Shown here piece by piece: positions 8,245 to 16,626 of a stretch of DNA of 64,000 nucleotides. Location: the NCBI GenBank assembly GCA_029263315.1, contig JAJCXR010000032.1:62001-126000 (forward strand), read 5' to 3'. A program made the translations under genes and the position numbers. The DNA comes from Acidobacteriota bacterium (lineage in GTDB: Bacteria; Acidobacteriota; Thermoanaerobaculia; Multivoradales; J023). The notes under the pieces were generated by a model. That model ran no database searches. It saw only the letters and a program-made list of their open reading frames with translations, and had not been told where the DNA came from. Within the stretch, counting starts at the first letter, position 1; every line of letters begins with the position of its first letter.

Positions 8245-9591
8245 GTGAGCAACAACTCCATGGCAAATTCGAGATTCAGGGTTCGGTTGTTCTATGGCCA
8301 ACCGTTGAGGGCATCGAACGTCGCCCTCAGGCTTCGTTTCGACCGCCCCGAAACCGCCTCGCAGCCTTCCGAGCCAGTCCTCTCGACAGCTCGACCGCAA
8401 GTCCCGCCGACGGAGATGCCCTCGCCGCAGGTCCCGGCGACGCAGGTCCCGGCGCCGCAGGTCCCGTCGCCGGAGACGCCCTCGCCACAGGTCCCGGCGA
8501 CGGAGATGCCCTCGCCGCAGGTCCCGGCGACGGAGATGTCATCGCCACAGGTCCCGGCGCCGCAGGTCCCGACGCCGGAGACGCCATCACCACAGGTCCC
8601 GACGCCGCAAACGCCGGCCGAGGCCAACCCCCGCAGTCTTTTCGACGCCAAACCGCTAGACGACAGACCGCCGGACGTCAGACCGCTGGACGACGTGCCT
8701 CCAGACGCCGAGCCTCTGACCGTCGAGACGCCGCAACCAGGAGAGCTAGCCGCTGCGTCGAGGGACCAGCGCCGGTCGCGTCGCTTCACCTGGGCCCTAG
8801 GGTTGACCTTCGCCCTCGGGCTCGGCTTGGGTCTCCTCGGGTGGACCTTCTCCAATGCCCTGCAAGAAAATCTACCCAGCCAACCGGAGCTGCGTCGCAT
8901 GGCGCTGGAGAACAGGGCCCTGCGGCAAAACCTCGAGCGTCAGAGCGTGGAGCTGGAAGGTCGGCTGCACAAGGCGGAGATCGAGGATTCGAGGCTGCAA
9001 CATGAATGGGACGCCATCGACGCAGAGCTGGCTGCCCTGGGGCAAGAACAGGACCAGGCGGCGGCCCGAGCCCAAGCCCTGAGCGACCGCCTGGAGATCT
9101 TCGTGCGGCGCAACCAAAGCCTGGCTCAGCGGGCCGATCTACCCGAGGCCATCCGTCGCCAAGCCCAGGCATTGAGCGACGAAGGGGAGCTCTACCGAGC
9201 CGCCTTGGACCGCGAGATGGATCGCCTCGATGGCGAAAAGCAGCGCTTCCTGTCGTGGATCGAGCGCCTCGATGAGGAAGCCAGGAGGCGCCTGGTGCGG
9301 GGCATCGCCGTGCGCATCATCCACGACGAAAGGCGCAAAGACGACGCCGCCCGGATCGCCAGCCTGCTCAATGGGGCCGGCGCTGAAGCCCATCTCTTCG
9401 CCACCGACATCGCCAATCCCAAAAGCCACAAAGGGCGAGTTTATTATCATGGTCGTAGCGAAGAAGCGGCGGCCCGGCAAATCGCTCACATGGTGGAATC
9501 CATCGAGACCCTCCACATCGAGCCCATCGGCGTGGCCAATCCTTTTCTCAGTCTGTGGCTGGTCGGTGAGCCGCCCATCGCATCGTTCTAG
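8245..9591 (+). CDS. Repeat-rich membrane coiled-coil protein, unknown function
   Basis: About 450 residues with four visible parts. There is a short basic N-terminus. A Pro-rich region (about 50-130) is made of repeated PQVPATEMPS-type units. One membrane helix (FTWALGLTFALGLGLGLLGW, near residue 190) is followed by a long charged coiled coil (about 215-355). A compact C-terminal domain (about 360-447) contains VRIIHDERRKDDAARIASLL and YYHGRSEEAA and may be extracytoplasmic. That last part resembles LytR C-terminal or SPOR-like cell-envelope domains in outline only. AGGAGGT at 8226-8232 supports GTG 8245; ATG 8260 is an alternative. A TGCTATCCT element at 8194 could be the promoter. Confidence 0.65.
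   Translation: MSNNSMANSRFRVRLFYGQPLRASNVALRLRFDRPETASQPSEPVLSTARPQVPPTEMPSPQVPATQVPAPQVPSPETPSPQVPATEMPSPQVPATEMSSPQVPAPQVPTPETPSPQVPTPQTPAEANPRSLFDAKPLDDRPPDVRPLDDVPPDAEPLTVETPQPGELAAASRDQRRSRRFTWALGLTFALGLGLGLLGWTFSNALQENLPSQPELRRMALENRALRQNLERQSVELEGRLHKAEIEDSRLQHEWDAIDAELAALGQEQDQAAARAQALSDRLEIFVRRNQSLAQRADLPEAIRRQAQALSDEGELYRAALDREMDRLDGEKQRFLSWIERLDEEARRRLVRGIAVRIIHDERRKDDAARIASLLNGAGAEAHLFATDIANPKSHKGRVYYHGRSEEAAARQIAHMVESIETLHIEPIGVANPFLSLWLVGEPPIASF
8398..8618 (+). repeat. In-frame minisatellite, 15/30-bp units
   Basis: About 14 imperfect 15-bp units, often paired into 30-bp units, variants of CCGGCGACGGAGATG and CCCTCGCCGCAGGTC. They keep the reading frame and encode alternating PQVPA and TEMPS-type pentapeptides in the linker before the membrane helix. 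Unit number is likely variable between strains. Confidence 0.85.
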
Positions 9592-9703
9592 GGACCGAGA
9601 TGGTACTTAAGCGGCCCCACCAACAGCGCTGTGTGGTGCGAGGATATAATCGCCACATCATGAATTGCCAAGCCGCAGCAGCACCCGCCAGGATCACCAC
9701 GGC

Positions 9704-10708
9704 ATGAGCTTGAGCCGAGGTCTGATCGCCATCTGCCTGCTCGGCTGCAACCTGGTGGCCGCTGTGTCGGCCAAGGATGTCGACGTGCCGCCGCCGCAGT
9801 CGGGCATGTGGGCCCCCACCACCCTGGCGCTCCTGGGCTATAACAAGGACATTTGCGATGGCATCGCCGGACGCGTCCTCAGCTACTGGAGCAATCTTTC
9901 CGGTTCGACGGAGGAACGGCTCGAGAAGGTGCAGAATCGCCTATTGAACGAGTCCCTGGCGGATCTGGCGGCGGGTCGATCGGCCTCGGATATCATCCAC
10001 TCTTTCCTCGACCAGGCACGGCGAGAAACGGATTCCGAAACCGGCGCGTCCCTGGAGCGGCTCTATGAGTTGGAGAAATCCCTATGCGACACGGTGGCCT
10101 CGCCTGTGGACCCGCTGCCGCAGTTCGAAGCACGTCTACAAAGGCTGCTCGATCAGATAGAGCGCGAGGAGGAGGAGCTCGGGCGTCTCCTGGTGGTCCC
10201 CGACGATCAGCTGCGGACCTTGCTCGAGCCCTACCTACAGCCCATCCAGCTGGCGGGATTCGAAGCCCAGAACGACTACCTGGACTATCTCGAAACCCTC
10301 AAGCCGAAGCCGGTGGAAGTGTCGGTTCAAGACAAGATGGTGCAGTGGCACGCCGCCTACACCCAGACCGTCAAGCCCGCCAAGCGGGCCCTCGGCCACT
10401 ATCTCAGGGCCCGCAAAAACAACGACTTCGCCGCCATGTCCTCGGCCTGTCGAGACATTCTCAAAGAAGTCATCCCGCTGCTGCGACGCGAGGAGGTCTT
10501 CTCACCGCCCAAGCAACTGCTCCCCAAGAGCCGAGGCATCCAGCCCCAGCTCTTGCCGCCGCTGATGGACGCTTACACGGCGCTGCGGGTCATGGCCACC
10601 CATTGCGCTGCGGGACGCTCGCGGGAAGTGATCGAAAGCCTCAACGACATGCAAACCCATTTGCAGGAGGCGGCCGCCTACCTGCGTCCCTACTCGGTCA
10701 CACCTTGA
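9704..10708 (+). CDS. Exported helical protein, unknown function
   Basis: 334 residues. The N-terminus is a signal peptide (MSLSRGLIAICLLGCNLVAA). The LLGC could be a lipobox, making this a lipoprotein with Cys at about residue 15; ordinary cleavage after VSA is the alternative. The remainder is mostly helical and charged, with coiled-coil-like stretches around 55-110 and 140-200, and only two more Cys. No domain is recognised. A TATAAT hexamer at 9645-9650 lies 54 bases before the ATG and is the best promoter candidate; no good -35 partner is visible. The 3' end overlaps the convergent bacilliredoxin gene by 19 bases. Confidence 0.6.
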   Translation: MSLSRGLIAICLLGCNLVAAVSAKDVDVPPPQSGMWAPTTLALLGYNKDICDGIAGRVLSYWSNLSGSTEERLEKVQNRLLNESLADLAAGRSASDIIHSFLDQARRETDSETGASLERLYELEKSLCDTVASPVDPLPQFEARLQRLLDQIEREEEELGRLLVVPDDQLRTLLEPYLQPIQLAGFEAQNDYLDYLETLKPKPVEVSVQDKMVQWHAAYTQTVKPAKRALGHYLRARKNNDFAAMSSACRDILKEVIPLLRREEVFSPPKQLLPKSRGIQPQLLPPLMDAYTALRVMATHCAAGRSREVIESLNDMQTHLQEAAAYLRPYSVTP

Positions 10709-11049
10709 GGCACGGCGGCGCTCAAGGCGTCGGCGGTGATGCTCCAATGACTGGCATTCCAGGTGACATCGCCGCCCTGGAATAACAACGCCTGTGGCGA
10801 TTCATGGCGTACGCCGCTGCGCTGCGCCACCTCCTTCGACAGATCGCGGTGCTTCTGAATCTCGATCAGGGCGTAGGTCACACCATCGTCGTCGGCTCGT
10901 TGCTCGAGGAAGCGCTCGTACTCGCGCAGGGCGGCGGACGAGACGGGGCAAGTCAAGCTGTGTTTGAAGACCACCACCGGATGACTCTTGGAGGCATCGA
11001 GCAGTGAATCCAAAGTTTCACGGGACTGAATCAAATCATAGGCGGTCAT
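10690..11049 (-). CDS. ytxJ: YtxJ-type monothiol bacilliredoxin
   Basis: 119-residue thioredoxin-fold protein of the DUF2847 family, which in Bacillus takes part in bacillithiol-dependent removal of mixed disulfides. Family motifs are FKHSLTCPVSS near residue 30 (one Cys followed by Pro-Val-Ser, the monothiol arrangement) and IQKHRDLSKEV with GVRHESPQALLF at about 65-90. The ATG at 11049 is chosen because AGGAG lies 7 bases upstream; the longer TTG-start version has no such site. The gene is alone on this strand and converges on the previous gene. It suggests that the cell makes bacillithiol or a similar thiol; no bsh genes are visible here. Confidence 0.9.
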   Translation of the reverse strand: MTAYDLIQSRETLDSLLDASKSHPVVVFKHSLTCPVSSAALREYERFLEQRADDDGVTYALIEIQKHRDLSKEVAQRSGVRHESPQALLFQGGDVTWNASHWSITADALSAAVPQGVTE

Positions 11050-11205
11050 GGTCGACTCCTGAGGCAAGTTATCGGGGCTTGATCATAACGCAACCTCCAG
11101 GGAACGCAGTAGGGAGAGGTTTCCAAGAGGGTCAATGTTCGATAACCTGACCCCACGGTACATCCCCCAGTCAACATCCCGTTTCCCTCCGAGGTAGATC
11201 GACCG

Positions 11206-11904
11206 ATGACAAGACTCACCCTGCTGCTGCCTTGCCTCCTGCTCACCTTCGCCTGCTCCGACTCCGCACCGGAGGCACCACCAAATCCCGATGCCGCATC
11301 GGCGAGCAACGCTCAGACGCCATCTCCATCGCCGCAGCCGACATCGAACCCGGCCGACGACGGTCTCGTGCCGCTCACCTCGCGGAGCGGCCAGGGCGGC
11401 AACCTGGCGGCATCCAGCGCCCAAGGCGACGCCACCGTCGACCATCAGATCGATGCCCCCGGCGCTTCGTTCACCCTGCCCGCCGCCTGGACCCCTCAAC
11501 CCCCCAGCTCGAGCATGCGACTGGCCCAAGCCACGCTGCCCGGTGAGGCGGGCGAAGGACAGGTCACCGTCTTCTACTTCGGCCCCGGCGGCGGCGGCGG
11601 TGTAGAAAGCAATCTCGACCGATGGCAGGGGCAAATGGAACCGGATCCGAGTTTCAAGGCCAGCCGGGAAAGCTTCGAGGTCAATGGCTTCCGGGTCACC
11701 TGGGTGGAGTCCAAGGGCACCTTGAAACCCAGCACCATGGGTACCGGCCCCAGCTCACCGCAGCCCAACTTCCGCCTTTTTGGCGCCGTTGTCGAGGGCT
11801 CCCAGGGGCCTTGGTTCTTCAAGGTCACCGGCCCGGCGCAAACCCTCGAGCAGCAGCGCGAAGCCTTCCTCGAATTGTTGCGCAGCGCCCGTCCGCGCAG
11901 CTGA
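11206..11904 (+). CDS. Lipoprotein of unknown function
   Basis: 232 residues with a lipoprotein signal peptide: Arg-3, a Leu-rich core and lipobox LTFAC with Cys at residue 17. A Pro/Ser/Ala-rich tether of about 60 residues follows, then a folded domain (about 85-225) with APGASFTLPAAWT, the glycine run FGPGGGGGVESNLDRW and WFFKVTGPAQTLEQQREAF near the end. The domain architecture looks like that of small lipoproteins with a PsbP/Mog1-like fold, but this is a guess. The S9 peptidase gene starts 41 bases downstream on the same strand. Confidence 0.65.
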   Translation: MTRLTLLLPCLLLTFACSDSAPEAPPNPDAASASNAQTPSPSPQPTSNPADDGLVPLTSRSGQGGNLAASSAQGDATVDHQIDAPGASFTLPAAWTPQPPSSSMRLAQATLPGEAGEGQVTVFYFGPGGGGGVESNLDRWQGQMEPDPSFKASRESFEVNGFRVTWVESKGTLKPSTMGTGPSSPQPNFRLFGAVVEGSQGPWFFKVTGPAQTLEQQREAFLELLRSARPRS

Positions 11905-11945
11905 GCGCGGCTTCCCAAGTCATCGTAAACCTGCGGAGATCCGCC

Positions 11946-14582
11946 ATGAAGCCGTTCCAAGCGCGCACTAAGCCATTCCTGCAATGGCTCGTCCCATCGC
12001 TTTTCTGCCTCTACCTTGTGGCCCCGGCAGCTTTGTCGGCGGACTCCACCCTCCTACCCGATGTCGCCGTTCCACCGGATACCAGGCAAGACGCCACCTC
12101 GGTGGACGGTCCGTCGGAGGACGAGACCAGCCCGGGACCCGCCGTCTCGACGGCGGACGGTGTCACCCTCGAGCTCATCATGTCCGATCCGGATTGGCTG
12201 GGCAGCGCTCCCCAGGACCCCTATTGGTCCGATGACAGCCAGCACCTCTATTTCCACCGCAAACGGCAAGGCTACGAGGAGCAGGATCTCTATCGATTGG
12301 CCCGGGACGGCGACACACCCCGCATCGTCGACGATGCCGAGTTGGGCCAGGTGGATGTGGAGGACGGCGATTGGAGCGCCGACCGTCGCTTCAAGACCTA
12401 CGCCCATCGCGGCGACATCTTTTTCAAGGATGTCACCGGCGGCGAAGTGCAACAGCTGACCCGTAGCGTCGACACCGAGCACCACCCCCGTTTCATGGAC
12501 GGCGACCGACGCATCCTCTTCCAGCGCGGGCACAACGTCTTCGTCCGCCACCTGGACAACGGCCTGGAGTCCCAGCTCGTCGACTTGCGTTTGGAGAAGG
12601 ATCCGGCCGAGGAGACCGCTTCGAGCTATCTCGAGCGCCAGCAGCGAAAGTTGCTCGACATCATCCGCCAGCGGGATGAGGACGAGGCGAGGCAGCGCCA
12701 GCGGAGCACTGAGCAGAGGCAGATGGACGCCTCGTTGCCGCCGGAGCCTTGGTATCTGGGTGACGAGATCGAAATCATCTCCTCCACCGCCTCGCCGAGC
12801 GGTGATTGGATGGCCTTGGTGGTCCGTGAGGTCCAGCGGGACGACGGCCGCAAGGACCAAATGCCCAACTACGTCACCGCCAGCGGCTACGTGGAGAGTC
12901 GGGACGTGCGGCCCAAAGTGGGCACCGCCGACGGCGGCGGCGAACAGTTGTGGATTCTCGACTTGACCGCCGGTCAGCGCCACGAGATCGATTTCGCCCT
13001 GTTGCCCGGCATCTCCGAGGACCCCCTGGCCGATCTCCGAAAGCGGGCCGCCGCCGATGCATCAGCAAGAGAAGCGGCAGAGCAGACGAAGGAACGCGGC
13101 GCCGGCGATGCGTCTGCGGATACCACCAAGACCGACGACGCCCCCGAGGACGACGCCCCCAAGACCCGTCCGGTGCTGCTCGAGGAACCCCTGCATTGGA
13201 GCCCCGACGGCCAACGCCTGCTGTTGCAAGCCCACAGTTACGACAACAAAGACCGCTGGATCGCCGTCGTCGCCCGTCATGACTTCAAACTACAACCCAT
13301 CCATCGCCTGCAGCAAGAGGGTTGGATCAACTGGAGCTTCAACGAGTATGGCTGGCTGCCGGATAGTCGCAGCTTCTACTTTCTGTCCGAGGAGAGCGGC
13401 TTCTCTCAGCTCTACTGGCATGACCTACGTCAAGGCACAACGCAGCGCTTGACCAACAGCGAGTCCGTGGTCGCCGATCCGCTGCCGACCGTCGATGGCT
13501 CCAGCCTTTACTTCACCGCCAATACTCTGCATCCTGGCCGCTATGAGGTCTACCGCGTCGCCGTCGGATCGCCGGCCGGGGCCGTCGAGCAAGTGAGCGA
13601 CTTGGGGGGTCGTAATAGCTTCGCCCTCTCCCCCGACGGAGAGCAGCTGGCGATCCTGCACTCCACCACCACCCGACCGCCGGAGCTTTTTGTGCAGGCG
13701 GCCAGCCCGGGGGCCGAGAGCCGCCAAGTCACCCATACCGTGAGCGAGGCCTTCACCTCCCTTGAATGGGTGGCGCCGGACATCGTCGCGGTGCCCTCGT
13801 CCCACCAGGACAAGCCCATTTACTCCCGTTACTACGCGCCTTCCAGCGAACGGGGCCACGGCGCTGAGGGACAACCGGCGGTGGTCTTCGTGCATGGGGC
13901 GGGATACCTGCAGAACGCCCACCAAGGCTGGTCCGGCTACTTCCGCGAATTCATGTTCCACACCCTGCTGAGCCAACATGGCTACGCGGTGCTCGACATG
14001 GACTACCGTGCCAGCGCTGGCTACGGTGCCGAATGGCGCCAGGCCATCTATCGCCAGATGGGAGGCCCGGAGCTCGAGGATCTACAGGACGGCGTCGACT
14101 GGCTGGTGCAGGAGCACGGCGTGGACCGCTCGCGCATCGGCGTCTACGGTGGCTCCTACGGTGGTTTCCTCACCATGATGGCCCTCTTCAAGGAGCCGGA
14201 CCTCTTCGCCTGCGGCGCCGCCCTACGGCCGGTCACCGACTGGGCCCACTACAACCATCCCTACACCTCCAACATCCTCAACACGCCCGATGTGGACCCC
14301 TGGGCCTACGAGCGCAGCTCCCCCATCGAGCTCGCCGACGGGCTCAGCCGGCCGCTGCTGATCTGCGCCCCGATGCAGGACGACAACGTCTTTTTCCAGG
14401 ATACGGTGCGTTTGGCGCAACGGCTGATCGAGCTCGAGAAGGAAGATTGGGAAGTGGCCATCTTCCCCGTCGAGCCCCATGGCTTCCGTCAACCCAGCAG
14501 TTGGTTGAACGAATACCGAAGGATCTTCAAGCTCTTCGAGCAGCACTTACAGCCCCCAAACTGCGAAAAAGCCATGCAATGA
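11946..14582 (+). CDS. Exported S9-family prolyl oligopeptidase
   Basis: 878-residue serine peptidase of the S9 family (DPP-IV / acylaminoacyl-peptidase type), which cuts peptides near the N-terminus or after proline. An N-terminal signal segment (about 10-30) directs export. Residues 70-630 form a WD40-like beta propeller, interrupted near 365-400 by an acidic Ala-rich insertion. The C-terminal alpha/beta hydrolase domain shows the triad: Ser in GVYGGSYGGF (about 737), Asp in MQDDNVFF (about 812) and His in EPHGF (845). The ATG at 11946 is behind GGAG and gives a proper signal peptide; the open frame continues upstream only as an overlap with the lipoprotein gene. Confidence 0.92.
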   Translation: MKPFQARTKPFLQWLVPSLFCLYLVAPAALSADSTLLPDVAVPPDTRQDATSVDGPSEDETSPGPAVSTADGVTLELIMSDPDWLGSAPQDPYWSDDSQHLYFHRKRQGYEEQDLYRLARDGDTPRIVDDAELGQVDVEDGDWSADRRFKTYAHRGDIFFKDVTGGEVQQLTRSVDTEHHPRFMDGDRRILFQRGHNVFVRHLDNGLESQLVDLRLEKDPAEETASSYLERQQRKLLDIIRQRDEDEARQRQRSTEQRQMDASLPPEPWYLGDEIEIISSTASPSGDWMALVVREVQRDDGRKDQMPNYVTASGYVESRDVRPKVGTADGGGEQLWILDLTAGQRHEIDFALLPGISEDPLADLRKRAAADASAREAAEQTKERGAGDASADTTKTDDAPEDDAPKTRPVLLEEPLHWSPDGQRLLLQAHSYDNKDRWIAVVARHDFKLQPIHRLQQEGWINWSFNEYGWLPDSRSFYFLSEESGFSQLYWHDLRQGTTQRLTNSESVVADPLPTVDGSSLYFTANTLHPGRYEVYRVAVGSPAGAVEQVSDLGGRNSFALSPDGEQLAILHSTTTRPPELFVQAASPGAESRQVTHTVSEAFTSLEWVAPDIVAVPSSHQDKPIYSRYYAPSSERGHGAEGQPAVVFVHGAGYLQNAHQGWSGYFREFMFHTLLSQHGYAVLDMDYRASAGYGAEWRQAIYRQMGGPELEDLQDGVDWLVQEHGVDRSRIGVYGGSYGGFLTMMALFKEPDLFACGAALRPVTDWAHYNHPYTSNILNTPDVDPWAYERSSPIELADGLSRPLLICAPMQDDNVFFQDTVRLAQRLIELEKEDWEVAIFPVEPHGFRQPSSWLNEYRRIFKLFEQHLQPPNCEKAMQ

Positions 14583-14613
14583 CGACTTTGTCGAGGGGTG
14601 TCGACGAAGTCGT
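14582..14613 (+). terminator. Hairpin after the S9 peptidase gene
   Basis: A 13-bp stem with one G-U wobble (arms 14582-14594 and 14601-14613) and a 6-nt GGGGTG loop. It starts on the stop codon of the peptidase and is followed by the loosely T-rich TCCCATTTCC. The stem is strong and the T-tract is poor, so this may be a terminator or an RNA-stabilising 3' structure. Confidence 0.55.
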
Positions 14614-14876
14614 TCCCATTTCCTGCTAAGATGCCGCGTCGATGATCGAGGAATTACGCCGTTCCGGTAGCGCCCGCAAACCCTCGCCCGAGGCCTGGAC
14701 ACCTGCCCGCGCCGCCAAATCTCAACAGCCTTCGAGGCTCGACGGCCCGTCCTCGGTCATTTTCCGTGTCGGAGCCCGACGGCGGCGGAATCCCGCCCCT
14801 GAGATCTTTCGACACTACACAAACAAGCTACAGCCCGTGTTCCGGCCAGGAACGACGGGTGGGAGGTACCCTAACC

Positions 14877-15425
14877 ATTCGTAAGCCATTCAGGCCCGTC
14901 CGCCCCAATGTCAATGAACCCCGTATCAACGATCGTATCCGCAAGAGCCCGGTCCGTCTGATCGACGCCGACGGTGGTCAGCTCGGCATTGTGCCCTTGG
15001 ATGAAGCCAAAACTAGAGCCCGCGACGCCGGACTGGATCTGGTTGAGGTTGGCGACAAGGCGGATCCACCGGTCGTCAAAATTATGGATTGGGGCAAGGT
15101 CAAGTTCGACCGTGACAAGAAGGCCCGGGAGTCCCGCAAGAAAAGCGTCACCATCGAAGTCAAGGAAGTCAAATTTCGCCCCACCATCGGCGACAACGAC
15201 TTCAACATCAAGCTCAACCGCGCTATTCGCTTCTTGGAGAAGGGGAAGAAGGTCAAAGTGACCGTCTTTTTCCGCTACCGGCAGCTGCGACGGCCCGAGC
15301 TCGGTGTGCAGATTCTCGACAACGTCACCAAAGCCACCACCGATCTGGCCATCGTCGAGTCGCGCTCACGCCTCGAAGGTCGCCAGATGACGATGATCCT
15401 GGCACCCGCCCAAGCCCAGGTTTGA
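14877..15425 (+). CDS. infC: Translation initiation factor IF-3, AUU start
   Basis: IF-3 binds the 30S subunit and checks start-codon/initiator-tRNA pairing. From the ATT at 14877 the protein has 182 residues, the normal length, beginning IRKPFRPVRPNVNEPRI. The N-domain contains INDRIRKSPVRLIDADGGQLG, the basic linker KFDRDKKARESRKKS, and the C-domain VKEVKFRPTIGDNDF, then MTMILAP. GGAGGT at 14862-14867 is nine bases before the ATT. Extending to the ATG at 14766 would add 37 atypical residues. AUU is the known autoregulatory start of infC in enterobacteria. thrS is not upstream and rpmI-rplT is not downstream, so the usual operon is split. Confidence 0.93.
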   Translation: MRKPFRPVRPNVNEPRINDRIRKSPVRLIDADGGQLGIVPLDEAKTRARDAGLDLVEVGDKADPPVVKIMDWGKVKFDRDKKARESRKKSVTIEVKEVKFRPTIGDNDFNIKLNRAIRFLEKGKKVKVTVFFRYRQLRRPELGVQILDNVTKATTDLAIVESRSRLEGRQMTMILAPAQAQV

Positions 15426-15477
15426 GCTCGATGCCCAACGACGGCTCCTACCCAGCTGGCCCCGCCGTGTAGATCGG

Positions 15478-16017
15478 ATGAAGTCCCTCCTCGAGCTATT
15501 CGGCTGGCAGCAAGAGAGCTCCGGCGAGCTTGGCGACACGCCCACCGTGCGCAAGATCGTTCGCTCCTTGGAATCCTTGCCCGTAGATCGAGCCCGCTAT
15601 CTTGCGGCCTTCGCGTACTTGCTCAGTCGAGTGGCCAATGCCGACCTCGACATCAGCGACGAAGAAAGCCGCAAGATGGAATCCATTGTGCAGCGCCACG
15701 GCCATCTGCCCGAGGCAGAGGCCGTGCTGGCGGTGCAAATCGCCAAGAGCCAGAGCCGTTTGTTCGGTGGCACCGAGGACTTCAAAGTTACCCGGGAGCT
15801 GAAGAAACTCTCCGAGCGCAAAGAACGCCACGAGATATTGCACTGTCTCTTCGCGGTGGCGGCCGCCGACGATGAAATCTCCCGTGATGAAGAGGAGCAG
15901 ATCCGCCGCATCGCCAGCGAGATGGGGCTCAGTCACCGCGAGATGGCCGACGTGCGCTCGGAGTACAACGCCCAGCGCTCGGTGTTACAGCCCACCTCGG
16001 CACCCGACTCGACGTAG
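15478..16017 (+). CDS. TerB-like (tellurite-resistance TerB family) protein
   Basis: 179-residue cytoplasmic helical protein. Two copies of the TerB pattern are visible: LSRVANADLDISDEESRKM near 45-65 and LFAVAAADDEISRDEEEQI near 120-140, each with the acidic DxxI(S/D)xxE signature that in TerB-like proteins binds divalent metal. The start ATG at 15478 is 52 bases after infC, with no strong ribosome site. Such proteins are widespread, and a link to tellurite should not be assumed. The neighbouring sigma factor begins 33 bases downstream. Confidence 0.85.
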   Translation: MKSLLELFGWQQESSGELGDTPTVRKIVRSLESLPVDRARYLAAFAYLLSRVANADLDISDEESRKMESIVQRHGHLPEAEAVLAVQIAKSQSRLFGGTEDFKVTRELKKLSERKERHEILHCLFAVAAADDEISRDEEEQIRRIASEMGLSHREMADVRSEYNAQRSVLQPTSAPDST

Positions 16018-16050
16018 GAAGCGCCCCGTCGTGGGAGGCGCCGACTCGAT

Positions 16051-16626
16051 GTGGACGCAGTAAACCGCAAGGGCATCACCGATCATCTCGTCGCCTGGAG
16101 CGACGGCGACGAAGCGGCGCTGTCTCCTTTGATGGACGAGGTTTACCTGCGCCTGCTGCGCCTCGCCACCACCCACCTCAAGAGGGAACGGCAGGATCAC
16201 ACCCTGGATGCGGCGGGCCTGGTGCACGAAGCGTTTCTCCGGTTGATCCAGCAGGACCGTATCCGCTGGCAAGATCGAGCCCATTTTTTCGCCGTCGCCG
16301 CCAAGATCATGCGTCGCATCCTCCTGGACCATGCGCGCCGCCACGAAGCCCTCAAGCGGGGCCGAGACGTGCTGAAGATTCCCCTCGATGAGTTGCTCGA
16401 CAGTGCCCCCACCCGTCATCCGGATCTGATCGCCATCGACGATGCCCTGCGGGAGCTCGAGTCGATGGACGCCCAGCTGTCAGAAATCGTCGTCATGCGC
16501 TATTTCGGCGGCATGAAGAAGGAAGAGGTCGCCGAGGTGCTGGGCATCTCCAGCGCCACCGTCTCGCGGCGTTGGCGGACCGCCCGCGCCTGGTTATTCG
16601 ACTACCTCAAGACCTCCGAGCCATGA
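16051..16626 (+). CDS. ECF-like RNA polymerase sigma factor (Sig-70_X6 type)
   Basis: 191-residue sigma factor of the group found in Acidobacteriota and Planctomycetes and often paired with Ser/Thr kinases. Region 2 is around 40-95 (HTLDAAGLVHEAFLRLI, then AHFFAVAAKIMRRILLDHAR). Region 4 is around 135-185 with LSEIVVMRYFGGMKKEEVAE and the recognition helix ISSATVSRRWRTARAWL. GTG at 16051 follows GGGAGG with a 12-base gap. The stop overlaps the kinase start by four bases (ATGA), so kinase and sigma factor are made together; the kinase probably controls the sigma factor or its anti-sigma partner. No anti-sigma gene is visible. Confidence 0.92.
   Translation: MDAVNRKGITDHLVAWSDGDEAALSPLMDEVYLRLLRLATTHLKRERQDHTLDAAGLVHEAFLRLIQQDRIRWQDRAHFFAVAAKIMRRILLDHARRHEALKRGRDVLKIPLDELLDSAPTRHPDLIAIDDALRELESMDAQLSEIVVMRYFGGMKKEEVAEVLGISSATVSRRWRTARAWLFDYLKTSEP

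Noticed and set aside
14642..14884. 80-codon upstream ORF before infC, overlapping its start
   Set aside because: No ribosome site and Arg/Pro-rich translation; may be a leader but not supported as a gene.
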